Assembly: GCF_030408735.1 (NCBI RefSeq)
Contig: NZ_CP047204.1
Span: forward strand, 1,116,001-1,180,000
Length of the DNA: 64,000 bases
From: Corynebacterium faecale
Lineage (GTDB): Bacteria > Actinomycetota > Actinomycetes > Mycobacteriales > Mycobacteriaceae
Direction of reading: 5' to 3'
Shown here: one piece after another, positions 20,243 to 28,847 of the stretch
Position numbering within the stretch: the stretch's first letter is position 1
Layout of the letters: the number at the start of each line of letters is the position of its first letter
Notes under the pieces: model-generated
Database searches by the model: none
Seen by the model: the letters and a program-made list of their open reading frames with translations, nothing else
Told to the model about the DNA's origin: nothing
Program-made: the position numbers and the translations under genes

Positions 20243-20346
20243 CTAATATGCGCACACCGTTGGTGATCAACGCGCTGGCTATGGCCCATGATCATGGCCG
20301 TCTCCATCCTGAAGGCGCGATTTTTCACTCCGATAGAGGATCGCAA
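20243..20346 (+). pseudogene. IS3-family transposase orfB, middle fragment
   Basis: Reads MRTPLVINALAMAHDHG, then AIFHSDRGSQ with the second catalytic Asp of the IS3 integrase core. It continues from DLATRMVVG at 14157 and is itself cut after the codon CAA by the IS30 element. Confidence 0.85.
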
Positions 20347-21799
20347 GGCGAATTCAACTGGTCGTCGCAACACCTTGATGTGATGGAGGTGTGTGATGGT
20401 ACGTCGTCAAACCGATGCGGATCAAGCGGTGCGGCATCCGATGCGTTCTCCTGGACGCCCGGCCCCGCGACGTGAGGTCGAGCGGGAATTCTGGAAGAAG
20501 ATCGCTGACGGGGTTTCCAGTGATGACGCCGCGGTTGCTGTTGGTGTGTCGGCGCCAGTCGGGCCCCGGTGGTTCCGCCAAGCTGGAGGTATGGCTCCCA
20601 TGAATCTTTCCCCACCTGCTGGTCGGTATCTGTGCTTTGCCGAGCGTGAAGAGATCGCACTGTTAAACATTCAACGCATCGGGGTCCGAGACATCGCCCG
20701 AAGGCTCGGGCGCGATCCCGGGACTATTTCCCGGGAGCTGCGGCGTAACGCCGCCACCCGTGCCGGGCAGGTGGAATACCGGGCATCAGTGGCGCAGTGG
20801 AAAGCCGAGAATGCCGCCCGGCGGCCCAAACAAGCAAAACTGGTGGCCAACCCTGCGTTACGTGACTATGTGCAACAACGCCTTGAGGGCAACGTGAAAA
20901 TGCCCGATGGAACCGTGATGGATGGGCCCGCCGCACCGGAGTGGAAGGGACGAAACAAGCCACGCCGAGCGGACCGTCAATGGGTGGCCACGCTGGAGCC
21001 CGGAACAGATCTCCCACCGTCTCAAGCTTGATTTCCCTGATGATGGCGCCATGCGGATTAGTCATGAAGCGATCTACCAGTCACTGTTTATCGAAGGACG
21101 TGGCGCGCTCAAGCGCGAGTTGGTTGCGTGTCTACGTACCGGTCGAGTCTTAAGGAAACCACGACAGCGTTCGCGCAACAAACCGCAAGGCCACGTCACA
21201 GATGATGTCGTGATCTCTCAGCGTCCCGCCGAGGCAGCGGATCGCGCGGCACCTGGCCACTGGGAAGGCGATCTCATCATCGGCACACACCAGTCTGCGA
21301 TCGGCACATTGGTTGAGCGCAAGAGCCGCTTGAGTGCTGTTGGTGCACCTGCCACGACTTGAGGGGTATGGGCAGCAGGAGCGTATAAATAATGGGCCTG
21401 CTTTGGCTGGTCACGGTGCGGTCGCGATGGCTGATGGACTGACTCGATCACTGGGCAAGGTTCACCAGAAACTGCGCAAGACGCTGACGTGGGATCGGGG
21501 CACCGAATTGGCGGAGCATCCCAGATTCACGTTCGAGACTGGGACTAAGGTGTATTTCGCTGATCCTCATTCCCCCTGGCAGCGTCCCACGAACGAGAAT
21601 ACCAACGGGCTGTTGCGCCAGTACTTTCCCAAAGGAACTTATTTATCGAGGTGGGGCGTTGAGGAGCTCGCCGCGGTGGCGTACACGCTCAATAGCAGGC
21701 CGAGGAAAGTTCTCGGCTGGAGAACCCCAGCCGAGGTGTTTGCAGAACAGTTACAATCAGTCGAAAGACCCGGTGTTGCGACGACCGATTGAATCCGCC
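20347..21799 (+). mobile_element. IS30-family element inserted in IS3 orfB
   Basis: The ends are imperfect inverted repeats GGCGAATTCAACTGGTCGTC and, inverted, GGCGGATTCAATCGGTCGTC, both continuing GCAACACC. A 3-bp duplication CAA flanks it (20344-20346, 21800-21802), as expected for IS30. Excision of 1453 bp plus one CAA restores HSDRGSQ-YTSGEF of the IS3 transposase exactly. Confidence 0.9.
20393..21792 (+). pseudogene. IS30-family transposase with two frameshifts
   Basis: Three frames must be joined. The first gives the N-terminal region and IS30 helix-turn-helix (YLCFAEREEIALLNIQRIGV, RDIARRLGRDPGTISRELRR). Near 20993 it shifts to WSPEQISHRLKLDFPDDGAM, then GHWEGDLIIGTHQSAIGTLVE with the first catalytic Asp. 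Near 21335 it shifts again to LLVHLPRLEGYG, LTWDRGTELAEH with the second Asp, and WQRPTNENTNGLLRQYFPKG with the Glu. All three catalytic residues survive, but the two frame breaks make it non-functional. The ends are intact, so it could still be moved in trans. Confidence 0.85.
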
Positions 21800-22085
21800 C
21801 AATACACCTCCGGGGAGTTTCAGACGTGGTGTGCGGGCAACAAGATCACCCAGTCGATGGGAGTGACCGGGGTGTGCTGGGATAACGCAGTGGCGGAGAA
21901 TTTCTTCTCTCACCTAAAGACCGAAATGTATCACCATTACGACTTTAAGAATCATCTGTCGGCCAGGACCGCGGTGATGGATTATATCGAGGTGCAGGTC
22001 ACAACCTGTGCCGCCCGCATAGTAATAATAAGGGGCTGTCGCCGGCTAATGCTTAGGCCTCGTATCAGCAGCAGTATGGGTTAGC
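21800..22085 (+). pseudogene. IS3-family transposase orfB, 3' fragment
   Basis: Resumes with YTSGEFQTWCAGNKITQSMG and CWDNAVAENFFSHLKTE (catalytic Glu), then MDYIEV. The frame then breaks near 22000; the typical tail RPHSNNKGLSPANA is readable in another frame and is followed by a stop. Thus it carries additional decay beyond the insertions. Confidence 0.83.
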
Positions 22086-22109
22086 AGCAGCGTAAGAAGA
22101 AAAATCAAT

Positions 22110-22478
22110 CAAGCTGTCTCAAAAACTTGACGAGCGCACGGTTCGCCGTCGAGACGCTCGGAGGAATCTCACCGTGCCCAGGCTGCATGGATATGCGGCC
22201 GCTGGTGGTCGAGTCCACGAACAGGTGGCTCTCATAGGGGCGAATATTCACTTGTCCATCGGCCTGGACCTGCAGGGCGACTTCAATCTGTGCCCAGATG
22301 CCGGATAGTCGAAAGGAGTGGAGTAGCGCATAAACCCGCCACCAGGAACCGTAGTGGGAGGGCACGTCCTCCCACCCTGATGCGACATCGGATGCCGTTG
22401 ATGAGGTCCCGCAGACCGTAACGTCGTGGTCGACCGTACCGGGAAGAGGCTGGTAGCGGCGGTGCTAGGGGGGTACAT
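22110..22478 (-). pseudogene. IS5-family transposase N-terminal remnant
   Basis: On the minus strand two overlapping frames give RPRRYGLRDLINGIRCRIR and then WEDVPSHYGSWWRVYALLHS followed by SGIWAQIEVALQVQADG and HLFVDSTTSGRISMQPG. This is the order seen at the start of IS5/IS427-type transposases (DLPxxFGxWxTVxxRxxRW... VDSTxxRAHQH). The frame is broken and the catalytic C-terminal half is missing. The following 200 bp to the wecB stop contain a hairpin (CGGTGTGGTGAG / CTCACTACACCG near 22540-22580) but no gene that I recognise. Confidence 0.6.
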
Positions 22479-22681
22479 TGAGTATCGGTGAGGTCGTTGA
22501 CGAGTCTCAGCGTTTAGGGGGGAGATGAGGCCTCCTGTGTTCGGTGTGGTGAGTTCGTACCCTCCTCACTACACCGAGGCGTGCCCTCATTTCCAGCCAC
22601 CACGCCGACCCCGACTTTCGCAACAGGACCTAATACCTGCTGTTTGGCGACATCCCCACTCAGGTACATAGTTGAGAGAAT

Positions 22682-23833
22682 TTAATGTTCTGGTTTGAAC
22701 TCTGCAATACGCTCGCCCACTCCAGTCAGCTCCGCAATCGCAGCTACCGCGCGTTCCGCTGCCCGGCCATCCCCATAAGGGTTCACAGCGTTAGCCATTG
22801 CAGTATATGCAGACTTGTCGTCGAGAAGCTTCTTTGTTTCATCGATGATGCGCTGTCGGTCGGTGCCGATCAGCAAGACGGTGCCGGCTGTGACTGCTTC
22901 TGGGCGCTCGGTGTTCTCACGCATGACCAGAACTGGTTTACCGAGGCTAGGCGCTTCTTCCTGCACGCCGCCAGAGTCGGTGAGCACGATCTCCGCGCGG
23001 GCCATAAGTTTGGTGAATTCATCGTAGGGGAGTGGATCAGTGATGATCACGTTGTCATTTGCCTCGACATGGGGAGACACTGCCTGACGGACCTTTGGGT
23101 TCAAATGCAGCGGCAAAACGAAATTGATGTCAGGATATTCCTGAGCCAAGTCATTGATTGCTTTACCGATTTCGGTCATGTCTTCGAGATTCTCACGGCG
23201 GTGGGTTGTCACAAGAACCATTCGGTTTTCACTGGCTGCGGCTTCCGCGAGGATCGGTGACGTGAATTCTGTGTCCCAGCTGGCTGCCTGGAGCAGTGCG
23301 TCGATGACGGTATTGCCAGTCACAACTACGCTGTCAGGGTTGAACGCCTCCCGCAGGAGATTTGCCTTGGATTCTGAAGTGGGAGCCAAGTGCAGGGATG
23401 CGACCTGGCCGATGATGCGTCGATTAGCTTCTTCGGGGAATGGCGACTGGATGTTGCCGGTGCGCAGGCCTGCTTCAAGGTGGACAACGGTTACTCCGCG
23501 CTGGAAACCTGCCAGGGCAGCTGCCATGGCGGTTGAGGTATCGCCCTGGGAAACGATGACGTCAGGCTCTTCGGCCAGGATGATGCCATCCAGACCAGCA
23601 ACTGCACGGGAGATGATTTCATTGAGGGACTGGCCTGGTTTCATGAGCCCGAGGTCATGTGCAGGTTGGATGCCGAACATCTTGTTCACCTGCTCAAGCA
23701 TTTCCTTATGCTGGCCAGTGGAGACGGCGATTGATACGAATCGATCGTCATCCTGAAGTGCAGAGATCAGCGGTGCGACTTTAATCGCTTCCGGCCTGGT
23801 GCCGTACACGGTCATAACCTTGGGCTTGTTCAT
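22682..23833 (-). CDS. wecB: UDP-N-acetylglucosamine 2-epimerase (non-hydrolysing)
   Basis: 383 residues, normal length. It interconverts UDP-GlcNAc and UDP-ManNAc, supplying ManNAc for surface polysaccharides. Signatures: VMTVYGTRPEAIKVAPLI at the N-terminus, VSTGQHKEML, VSQGDTSTAMAAALAGF, VHLEAGLRTGNIQSPFPEE, VTTHRREN and LTDSGGVQEEAPSLGKPVLVMR in the C-terminal UDP-binding half. It has its own position on the minus strand, downstream of the IS debris, and closes the polysaccharide locus. The upstream 355 bp (23834-24188) are non-coding and must hold promoters for this gene and for the divergent lipoprotein gene. Confidence 0.92.
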   Translation of the reverse strand: MNKPKVMTVYGTRPEAIKVAPLISALQDDDRFVSIAVSTGQHKEMLEQVNKMFGIQPAHDLGLMKPGQSLNEIISRAVAGLDGIILAEEPDVIVSQGDTSTAMAAALAGFQRGVTVVHLEAGLRTGNIQSPFPEEANRRIIGQVASLHLAPTSESKANLLREAFNPDSVVVTGNTVIDALLQAASWDTEFTSPILAEAAASENRMVLVTTHRRENLEDMTEIGKAINDLAQEYPDINFVLPLHLNPKVRQAVSPHVEANDNVIITDPLPYDEFTKLMARAEIVLTDSGGVQEEAPSLGKPVLVMRENTERPEAVTAGTVLLIGTDRQRIIDETKKLLDDKSAYTAMANAVNPYGDGRAAERAVAAIAELTGVGERIAEFKPEH

Positions 23834-24188
23834 TCGTTTCCAATCAAAACAGGTTGCTCACTTGAAGTTCACCGACATTGGTAGGGAACCTAGTGACAGT
23901 CTATTGGTCCGGACACTGGTCGGCTAATTAAACCTTCATCTTTTTGGCAGCTGGATCACAGGTGGGGGTGGGTATAGGGGCAGACAATGAGCTCTACGGT
24001 AAGCGATTAAATTGATAAACTTTCTCGCTTCTCCAGCTGATGAAGCGGCCAGCGTGAATTCCAGAAATCTAGGTCCCCTCAGGCGTACTGTGTGGTCTCT
24101 CCAGCGCGATCGGTTGAATTTACCGTGCATAATCTCTTGACCAAGCATTTAATCAGCATTCTGTGAGGACGGGGTACTGTAATTCCTT

Positions 24189-24884
24189 ATGAGATGGAAG
24201 GGTCTGAAGTGTGCGGTTCTGGGTCTGGTTGCGGTCGTGGGGGCGGCTGGAATAACCGCATGCGGTGCCACCGGCACTGACCGGTTTGAACCGGGTGTTC
24301 CTGAGATCAGGGATACCCAGGAGACCATTCACATCGCTGTGGACCCTGAGTCCGCGGAGCAGTGGGTGTTGAGCAAGCTCTATGAAACAGTTTTTGATAA
24401 CCGTCAACGCTTTGCTGTGCTGCGCCTTGACCCGGATTTCCTCGATGTTCCTTTCGGCGGTCTTGATGAAGGCACCGTTGATCTGGTGGTGGGTTGTACC
24501 GGTGCCTTCCTGGAGACTGTGAATCCGGTATTGGCAGAAGAACTGACCAAGGAGTACGTCGCTGCGCGTGAGCAGGGGGGCTCGGATTTGAATTCTGGTG
24601 AATGGCGCGACCGTACCTATGCGGCATTGCTTTCATCTCTTCCCGAGCACCTGGCAGCTGGTGATCCCTCCAATGCGGAGAGCTGCGGCAATGCGAATGA
24701 TCTTCCGCAGAATGTGGTTCCGATATTCCGCAAACCTGCTTTCGTCCGTTCTGATCGTGAGATTCTGAACTGGGTGAGTGGGGCGATCACCACCGGTGAG
24801 TTGGAGGAGCTGGTGGATCTGGCCCGTGAAGAAGGAAGATCAGCTGAGGTGGTGGAGGCGTTTATCGCTTCCAAAGGGGGTTAG
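24189..24884 (+). CDS. Predicted lipoprotein, function unknown
   Basis: 231 residues. The N-terminal signal peptide has a lipobox ITAC with the lipidated Cys at 25, so the protein should be anchored to the outer face of the membrane. The mature part starts with a short strand-rich segment (ETIHIAVDPESAEQWVLSKL) and a segment VDLVVGCTGAFLETVNPVLA that faintly resembles the ligand-binding lobes of osmoprotectant-type solute-binding proteins. It is shorter than those and has no permease or ATPase neighbour. A -10-like TACTGTAAT lies just before the start, suggesting a leaderless or nearly leaderless transcript. Function not recognised. Confidence 0.75.
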   Translation: MRWKGLKCAVLGLVAVVGAAGITACGATGTDRFEPGVPEIRDTQETIHIAVDPESAEQWVLSKLYETVFDNRQRFAVLRLDPDFLDVPFGGLDEGTVDLVVGCTGAFLETVNPVLAEELTKEYVAAREQGGSDLNSGEWRDRTYAALLSSLPEHLAAGDPSNAESCGNANDLPQNVVPIFRKPAFVRSDREILNWVSGAITTGELEELVDLAREEGRSAEVVEAFIASKGG

Positions 24885-25127
24885 TAAAGCGGTGGCCCCT
24901 GATCCCCTCACACCCTGATCCCTTTGCGCCCTGTCGGGTGGTAGAGGAGGTGACGTTGGTCTCCAAAATGGCTTCTACCTGAGGTAATTGCGCCTCGCGC
25001 AGCCAGGCAAGCTTGGTGTGGCTCAAATGTAGTGGATATGATCACGGATGGAGGCTTCTTCACTCCATCCATCTCATCGTTGACCCACGGGTGTCACGCA
25101 TTTCAGAAAAGCAGGTAGCAGCGGATC

Positions 25128-25742
25128 ATGCTGGCGTTGCCAAGGTTTCTCAGGTTAATCGTCCTCGTTGTGGCCATTGGTGTGACCGTGAGCGTGACGC
25201 TCATGTTTGTCAACGATGACGATGATTCAGCTTTTGATAGCAGCCGGGATTCACAGGTCATCTCAGCCTTGGAGCTCAAGAATGAAGTGTCGCTGATCAG
25301 TGCCAGCACTCAGGGGGTTCACGAGGTGGAGAATTTCGGCACGATCTTCGGTGACCGCCGGAGGTGGGGAAGCACGAAGAGTGCCCTGATCGAGTACAGC
25401 TACAAGAGCAAACTCGGTTTCGAGGGTGAAGAAGTCAACATCAATCCGACACGTGACAACCGCTATGAGATCGTCATCCCTGAATTCAAACTCATTGGCC
25501 ACGAGGATATTGCCATGAGGACCGTCGATGAGCGGACAGGTTGGCTCAGTTTCAATACTGATGATATCGATGCCGGTGCTGTGGTCACCCAGATCATGAC
25601 GGAGCAGAAGATCGAAGAACTGATTGACGGCAACCGGGAACTTCTTGAACTGCAGGCGGAAAAATTCTATCGGGGGCTTCTGCTTGAGGTTGATCACGAC
25701 GTAGAGCTGGACTTCAAGTTCCAGGGAGCGCGCAGCGTCTGA
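25128..25742 (+). CDS. Membrane-anchored protein, DUF4230-like
   Basis: 204 residues with one N-terminal membrane segment (about 9-29, LIVLVVAIGVTVSVTLMFVN), then an acidic spacer DDDDS and an extracytoplasmic beta-rich domain (SALELKNEVSLISAS, YEIVIPEFKLIGHEDIAM). The layout of an anchor followed by a sheet-rich domain with a C-terminal amphipathic region matches DUF4230-type proteins, but that call is from memory and tentative. No obvious operon partner; the preceding 240 bp are non-coding. Confidence 0.6.
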   Translation: MLALPRFLRLIVLVVAIGVTVSVTLMFVNDDDDSAFDSSRDSQVISALELKNEVSLISASTQGVHEVENFGTIFGDRRRWGSTKSALIEYSYKSKLGFEGEEVNINPTRDNRYEIVIPEFKLIGHEDIAMRTVDERTGWLSFNTDDIDAGAVVTQIMTEQKIEELIDGNRELLELQAEKFYRGLLLEVDHDVELDFKFQGARSV

Positions 25743-25866
25743 TAGGCGGCCCGCCGGCAATTCGCGGAAATAACACGCCCTCTAATGAGGGGCTGTGTGT
25801 GACTGCAGCTTCTCATTGGAAGTCCACGACCGTGGTCTTCTCAGTCAAATGAGAAAGGGCAACATC

Positions 25867-25983
25867 ATGTCTGCGAATAATAATTATGGCCTGGGAAGTT
25901 TCCTGTTGGATGTACTGATGGCAATTGTCACCGGAGGGTTCTGGCTCATCTGGGTGTTCATCCGGGAAATGCGTCGAAAGTGA
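25867..25983 (+). CDS. Small membrane peptide (38 aa)
   Basis: A 38-residue product from the ATG at 25867 (MSANNNYGLGSFLL), preceded by GAAAGGG about 8-14 bases upstream. One hydrophobic span, LLDVLMAIVTGGFWLIWVFI, ends in basic REMRRK, so it should be a single-pass protein with the C-terminus inside. Similar short proteins with a TGG-F/L-WLIW core recur in corynebacteria as hypotheticals. An upstream in-frame start at 25795 is possible, but it would add a Cys-rich stretch without a ribosome site. Followed by a strong hairpin at 26002. Confidence 0.65.
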   Translation: MSANNNYGLGSFLLDVLMAIVTGGFWLIWVFIREMRRK

Positions 25984-26001
25984 ACGCTTAACCGCTAAGC
26001 C

Positions 26002-26050
26002 CTCGGCGCCTCACTCATCCGGTGATCAACCGTGTGGGTGAGGCGCCGAG
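26002..26050 (+). terminator. Strong hairpin, probable terminator after the small membrane gene
   Basis: Perfect 13-bp stem CTCGGCGCCTCAC (26002-26014) with GTGAGGCGCCGAG (26038-26050), loop 23 nt. No T-run follows, so termination is inferred. Its position also argues that the next gene starts downstream of it. Confidence 0.6.
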
Positions 26051-26091
26051 TGATAACTGTCAGCACGTGGGTAGGCTGCACCGGTGTGGAA

Positions 26092-26799
26092 ATGATTATC
26101 ATCGGCGTGCTGCTCTTTGTTGCAGCATGCGTGCAGGGCTCGATCGGTTTCGGACTGGGGATGTTGGCGGCGCCGATCATCGCTTTGATCCGGCCGGATC
26201 TGCTTCCCGGGCTGATTTTGTTGCTGGCCTTCGGGTTCTCCATCGCCACGTGGGTGCGTGAGCGGGGAGCGGTGGAATGGCCGGTGGTAGGGTGGTCGCT
26301 GGTGGGACGGGTGCCTGGATCCATGTTGGGTGCGTGGGCGGTGGTGGCCCTGCCACTGGTGGGGTTGAAGATTGTGTTGGCGGTGGCGGTGATTGTGGGA
26401 ACTGTCAGCAGCATTATCGGATGGCGGCCCGGGCATGGGCGCCGTAATTCTGTGGCAGCTGGTGCGGTGGGTGGTTTCCTGGGAACGACCACCGCTATCG
26501 GTGGTCCACCCCTGGCGTTGATCATGCGGTCCATGCCCGTGGAGCGTGTGCGGGGAACGCTGTCGGTGTGTTTCGTGGTGGGCAGTGCGATGTCGATCGG
26601 GTTGTTGGTATCCGCGGGCGCCCTGGGATGGGAGCACATTCGTGTGGCGTTGATTTTCGCGCCGGTTGCCATTGCTGGGTTCTTGCTGTCAGGACTGGTA
26701 AATAGATATCTGGATACCAAGGCGGTGTACCGGGGGTCGGTGGCGGTGTCGTTGGTTGGTGCGGTGGCGGTGATTCTGCAGGCAGTGGGGGTTGTATAA
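26092..26799 (+). CDS. TauE/SafE family membrane transporter
   Basis: 235 residues from the ATG at 26092; an alternative GTG at 26032 lies inside the preceding hairpin and is unlikely. Roughly eight hydrophobic segments are visible in two homologous halves, each with the family's glycine-rich loop (CVQGSIGFGLGMLAAPI near the N-terminus, GFLGTTTAIGGPPLALIMRS in the second half). TauE/SafE proteins export sulfite, sulfoacetate or other organic anions; the substrate here cannot be told. It stands alone, with no sulfur genes adjacent. Confidence 0.8.
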   Translation: MIIIGVLLFVAACVQGSIGFGLGMLAAPIIALIRPDLLPGLILLLAFGFSIATWVRERGAVEWPVVGWSLVGRVPGSMLGAWAVVALPLVGLKIVLAVAVIVGTVSSIIGWRPGHGRRNSVAAGAVGGFLGTTTAIGGPPLALIMRSMPVERVRGTLSVCFVVGSAMSIGLLVSAGALGWEHIRVALIFAPVAIAGFLLSGLVNRYLDTKAVYRGSVAVSLVGAVAVILQAVGVV

Positions 26800-27062
26800 C
26801 TTACGGGTGTGCAGAGTGTGACTGATAAATCCGACGTTTTCACGGTGATCTAAATAACACCTATCCAGGCTTTATTCAGCTTTCTTTTATGCATCTTCTC
26901 TTGTAGCGTTAAATACGGGAAGTCCCAAGGAAATTAATTCCACTTGGGGCTGCACACTAGAGTAAAAACAGACTGCATTCCAAGATTGGCTTCCCAATGA
27001 TGGCTCTGCTTAGTCCGGATGGCGGGCTGGGCAGGTGGATTCTTTGCGGAAGGAAGATCAAA

Positions 27063-27638
27063 ATGAAGAAGATTACCAAGGGTGCGATTGCGGCCGGTGC
27101 TGCAGCGCTCCTCCTCGTTGGCGGCGGCGGAACCTTCATGTCGTGGAACGATGACATTGGGATGGAGGGAAATGGAATTAATGCCGGTACCCTTTCGCTC
27201 GAAGCGGCGGAAGAAGGCCAGTGGTCACTGAATGGAGGCCCTGAATTCCAGGATGTGTCAACAGTGACAATTGTTCCGGGTGACGTTCTTGAATTCACTC
27301 AATCAGTCACCATCGCCGCCACCGGCGATAACATCCAGGGCACGCTCACTCTGCAAGACGGGTCAATCACCGGTGCGGGAGGTCCAGACAGCGCAGATGC
27401 TCAACTGGCGACGGCACTCACTGAGGGGGCTGCCTATTCCGTCGCGTCTACTTCTGGCGGTCTAACGGGTACTGACGGCGTCCTCTCGTTCTCAGGTGAG
27501 GGAACGTATGAAGCCGACCTGTCTGTAGTCCTGGATTTTGCTTTCGATTCTGTTGATGGACAGGAAGCGCAGAATGGAACCGTTGATCTGTCCGGGGTGG
27601 GACTGGTGCTCCAGCAAACTGATGCGAGTCAAGTCTAG
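27063..27638 (+). CDS. Secreted TasA/camelysin-like protein with alternate (SipW-type) signal peptide
   Basis: 191 residues from the ATG at 27063, with a strong GGAAGGA site upstream. The signal region MKKITKGAIAAGAAALLLVG followed by GGGTFMSWNDD has the small-residue-rich core ending in GTF-x-x-W that marks substrates of SipW-type signal peptidases, as in TasA and camelysin. The mature domain is rich in Thr, Gly and Asp and predicted all-beta (GTLSLEAAEEGQWSLNG, VTIVPGDVLEFTQSVTI, GTLTLQDGSITG). The next gene encodes a SipW-like peptidase, which supports the pairing. In Bacillus such proteins form extracellular fibres or surface proteases; the role here is unknown. Confidence 0.75.
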   Translation: MKKITKGAIAAGAAALLLVGGGGTFMSWNDDIGMEGNGINAGTLSLEAAEEGQWSLNGGPEFQDVSTVTIVPGDVLEFTQSVTIAATGDNIQGTLTLQDGSITGAGGPDSADAQLATALTEGAAYSVASTSGGLTGTDGVLSFSGEGTYEADLSVVLDFAFDSVDGQEAQNGTVDLSGVGLVLQQTDASQV

Positions 27639-27662
27639 AAAAGTTGCCTTGTGGTTCTGATG

Positions 27663-27696
27663 TTCACCCCTGCCAGCTCTCCCTGGCGGGGGTGAA
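27663..27696 (+). terminator. Hairpin between secreted protein and its signal peptidase
   Basis: 14-bp stem TTCACCCCTGCCAG / CTGGCGGGGGTGAA with one G:U pair and a 6-nt loop. Only a weak T stretch follows (CTATTTG), so it may attenuate rather than fully stop transcription into the peptidase gene. Confidence 0.6.
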
Positions 27697-27737
27697 CTAT
27701 TTGTCCAGTCAAGGCCCGTCCCGTCGAGTAATCCTTT

Positions 27738-28340
27738 ATGGAGCCAGCAATCGTGGAACAAAACCAGACCAAGTTGAGATCAGTTGTCAGCGCGATCTGG
27801 AACGGTCTCAGCACCGGAATCAGCATCCTGGTGGTGGCAGTGGCAGCATTGGTTATTGCTGTCCCGGCGGCAGCGGGCGGTATGCCTCTGACCGTCCTCA
27901 GTGGGTCGATGCGCCCCTCATATGAACCAGGGGATCTGGTGGTGATCAGGCCGAAAGATCCTCGGGAGATCGGGGTGGGGGAGGTGATCACCTATCAGGT
28001 GCGGTCGGGGGAGTCGGAGCTGATCACCCACCGGGTGATCGAGAAGAGCTCCGCCACGGATGGGTCCGTCTCATTCATTACACAGGGCGATGCCAATGAT
28101 GTCCCTGATGCGACCCCCATCAGGGATGTCCAGATCCATGGCACCGTCTGGTACCGGATACCACTGTTGGGCTGGGTGAATGACTGGTTCACCGGGGATA
28201 CACGCCGGATTGTGGTGCCCGCGGTTGCCGGAATCCTTCTTCTCTATGCGCTGTGGAACGTGGTGTCCGGGGTGCGCGAACGGGGGAGGGAGAGGGGCGT
28301 CGCAAAGCAGGGTGGCCAAGTCCAGCACACTGCAGCCTAG
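27738..28340 (+). CDS. Signal peptidase I, SipW/ER type
   Basis: 200 residues with an N-terminal membrane segment (about 26-46), the box LSGSMRPSYEPGDLVVIRP with nucleophile Ser57, ITHRVI with His98, and a C-terminal membrane segment (about 160-180). The usual bacterial Lys general base is replaced by His, as in SipW and eukaryotic/archaeal signal peptidases. It should cleave the alternate signal peptide of the preceding TasA-like protein. The start is the first ATG; no clear ribosome site is seen. The tail is basic and cytoplasmic. Confidence 0.85.
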   Translation: MEPAIVEQNQTKLRSVVSAIWNGLSTGISILVVAVAALVIAVPAAAGGMPLTVLSGSMRPSYEPGDLVVIRPKDPREIGVGEVITYQVRSGESELITHRVIEKSSATDGSVSFITQGDANDVPDATPIRDVQIHGTVWYRIPLLGWVNDWFTGDTRRIVVPAVAGILLLYALWNVVSGVRERGRERGVAKQGGQVQHTAA

Positions 28341-28773
28341 AATGGCGGGCGTTACAGGACCCGCTGCCTATACGCGCGACGCTGTTCGCCCTGCGCTGGC
28401 AACATGGTCTGACGGAGTTAACCGGCGCCCGAGGGACAGATTATCTCCCCGGTAGTGTGGTGGCCACGCCCGTTCTGATCCTTCAGCAAGCCAAGTGGCA
28501 GGATGAGAGCAACCCGGTGCTGACCCTGACCGCAACGCACAATAGCCCGATGTGCATGGGCACAATTACATGCCATGGCCGGTGAAGAATTCATGGTGGG
28601 ATCAGAGGCCGCACTTAAACCGCTCTATGACCTGGCCCGGTGAATCAGCGGTTGATAGCAGGTGGATACCAGGCCTGGTGCCGCAGGGCGTTTCTGTCCA
28701 CGCACTCACAGCTGATGTTCTAGTCCACACAACCTCCGGGGCGGCCCGTCCAGAACCCTGACACGGCAAAACC
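28341..28773. other. Intergenic stretch without a supported gene
   Basis: Short frames on both strands do not resemble known proteins. The composition is coding-like in places (for example GEEFMVGSEAALKPLYDLAR near 28580-28640 before a stop), so a decayed gene is possible, but I cannot identify it. Confidence 0.35.
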
Positions 28774-28820
28774 AAACCCCGCCCCTGCACCAGGAAACTT
28801 GCGGTGCGGTGGCGGGGTTT
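28774..28820 (-). terminator. Terminator downstream of odhA
   Basis: Long GC-rich stem AAACCCCGCC...GCACC paired with GGTGC...GGCGGGGTTT, with A and T tracts on the outer sides so it can work in either direction. It lies just past the odhA stop. Confidence 0.8.
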
Positions 28821-28847
28821 AACTCAGGTCAGCCAGTGATCAGCAGC

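Larger units (their letters stand above)
13310..22110 (+). mobile_element. IS3-family element split by an IS1380-bounded unit and an IS30 element
   Basis: One orfA-orfB transposase can be followed through three separated pieces: orfA and the 5' part of orfB (13371-14157), a middle part ending at HSDRGSQ (20243-20346) and a 3' part resuming at YTSGEFQTW (21800-22085). The first gap is filled by a 6.1-kb unit bounded by two identical IS1380-family elements, the second by an IS30 element with a 3-bp target duplication. The outer ends of the IS3 element are not securely placed; the left end is crowded by the IS256 element. Confidence 0.75.

Noticed and set aside
23936..24148. Short minus-strand frame upstream of wecB
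   Set aside because: No similarity, no ribosome site; better explained as promoter region between divergent genes.
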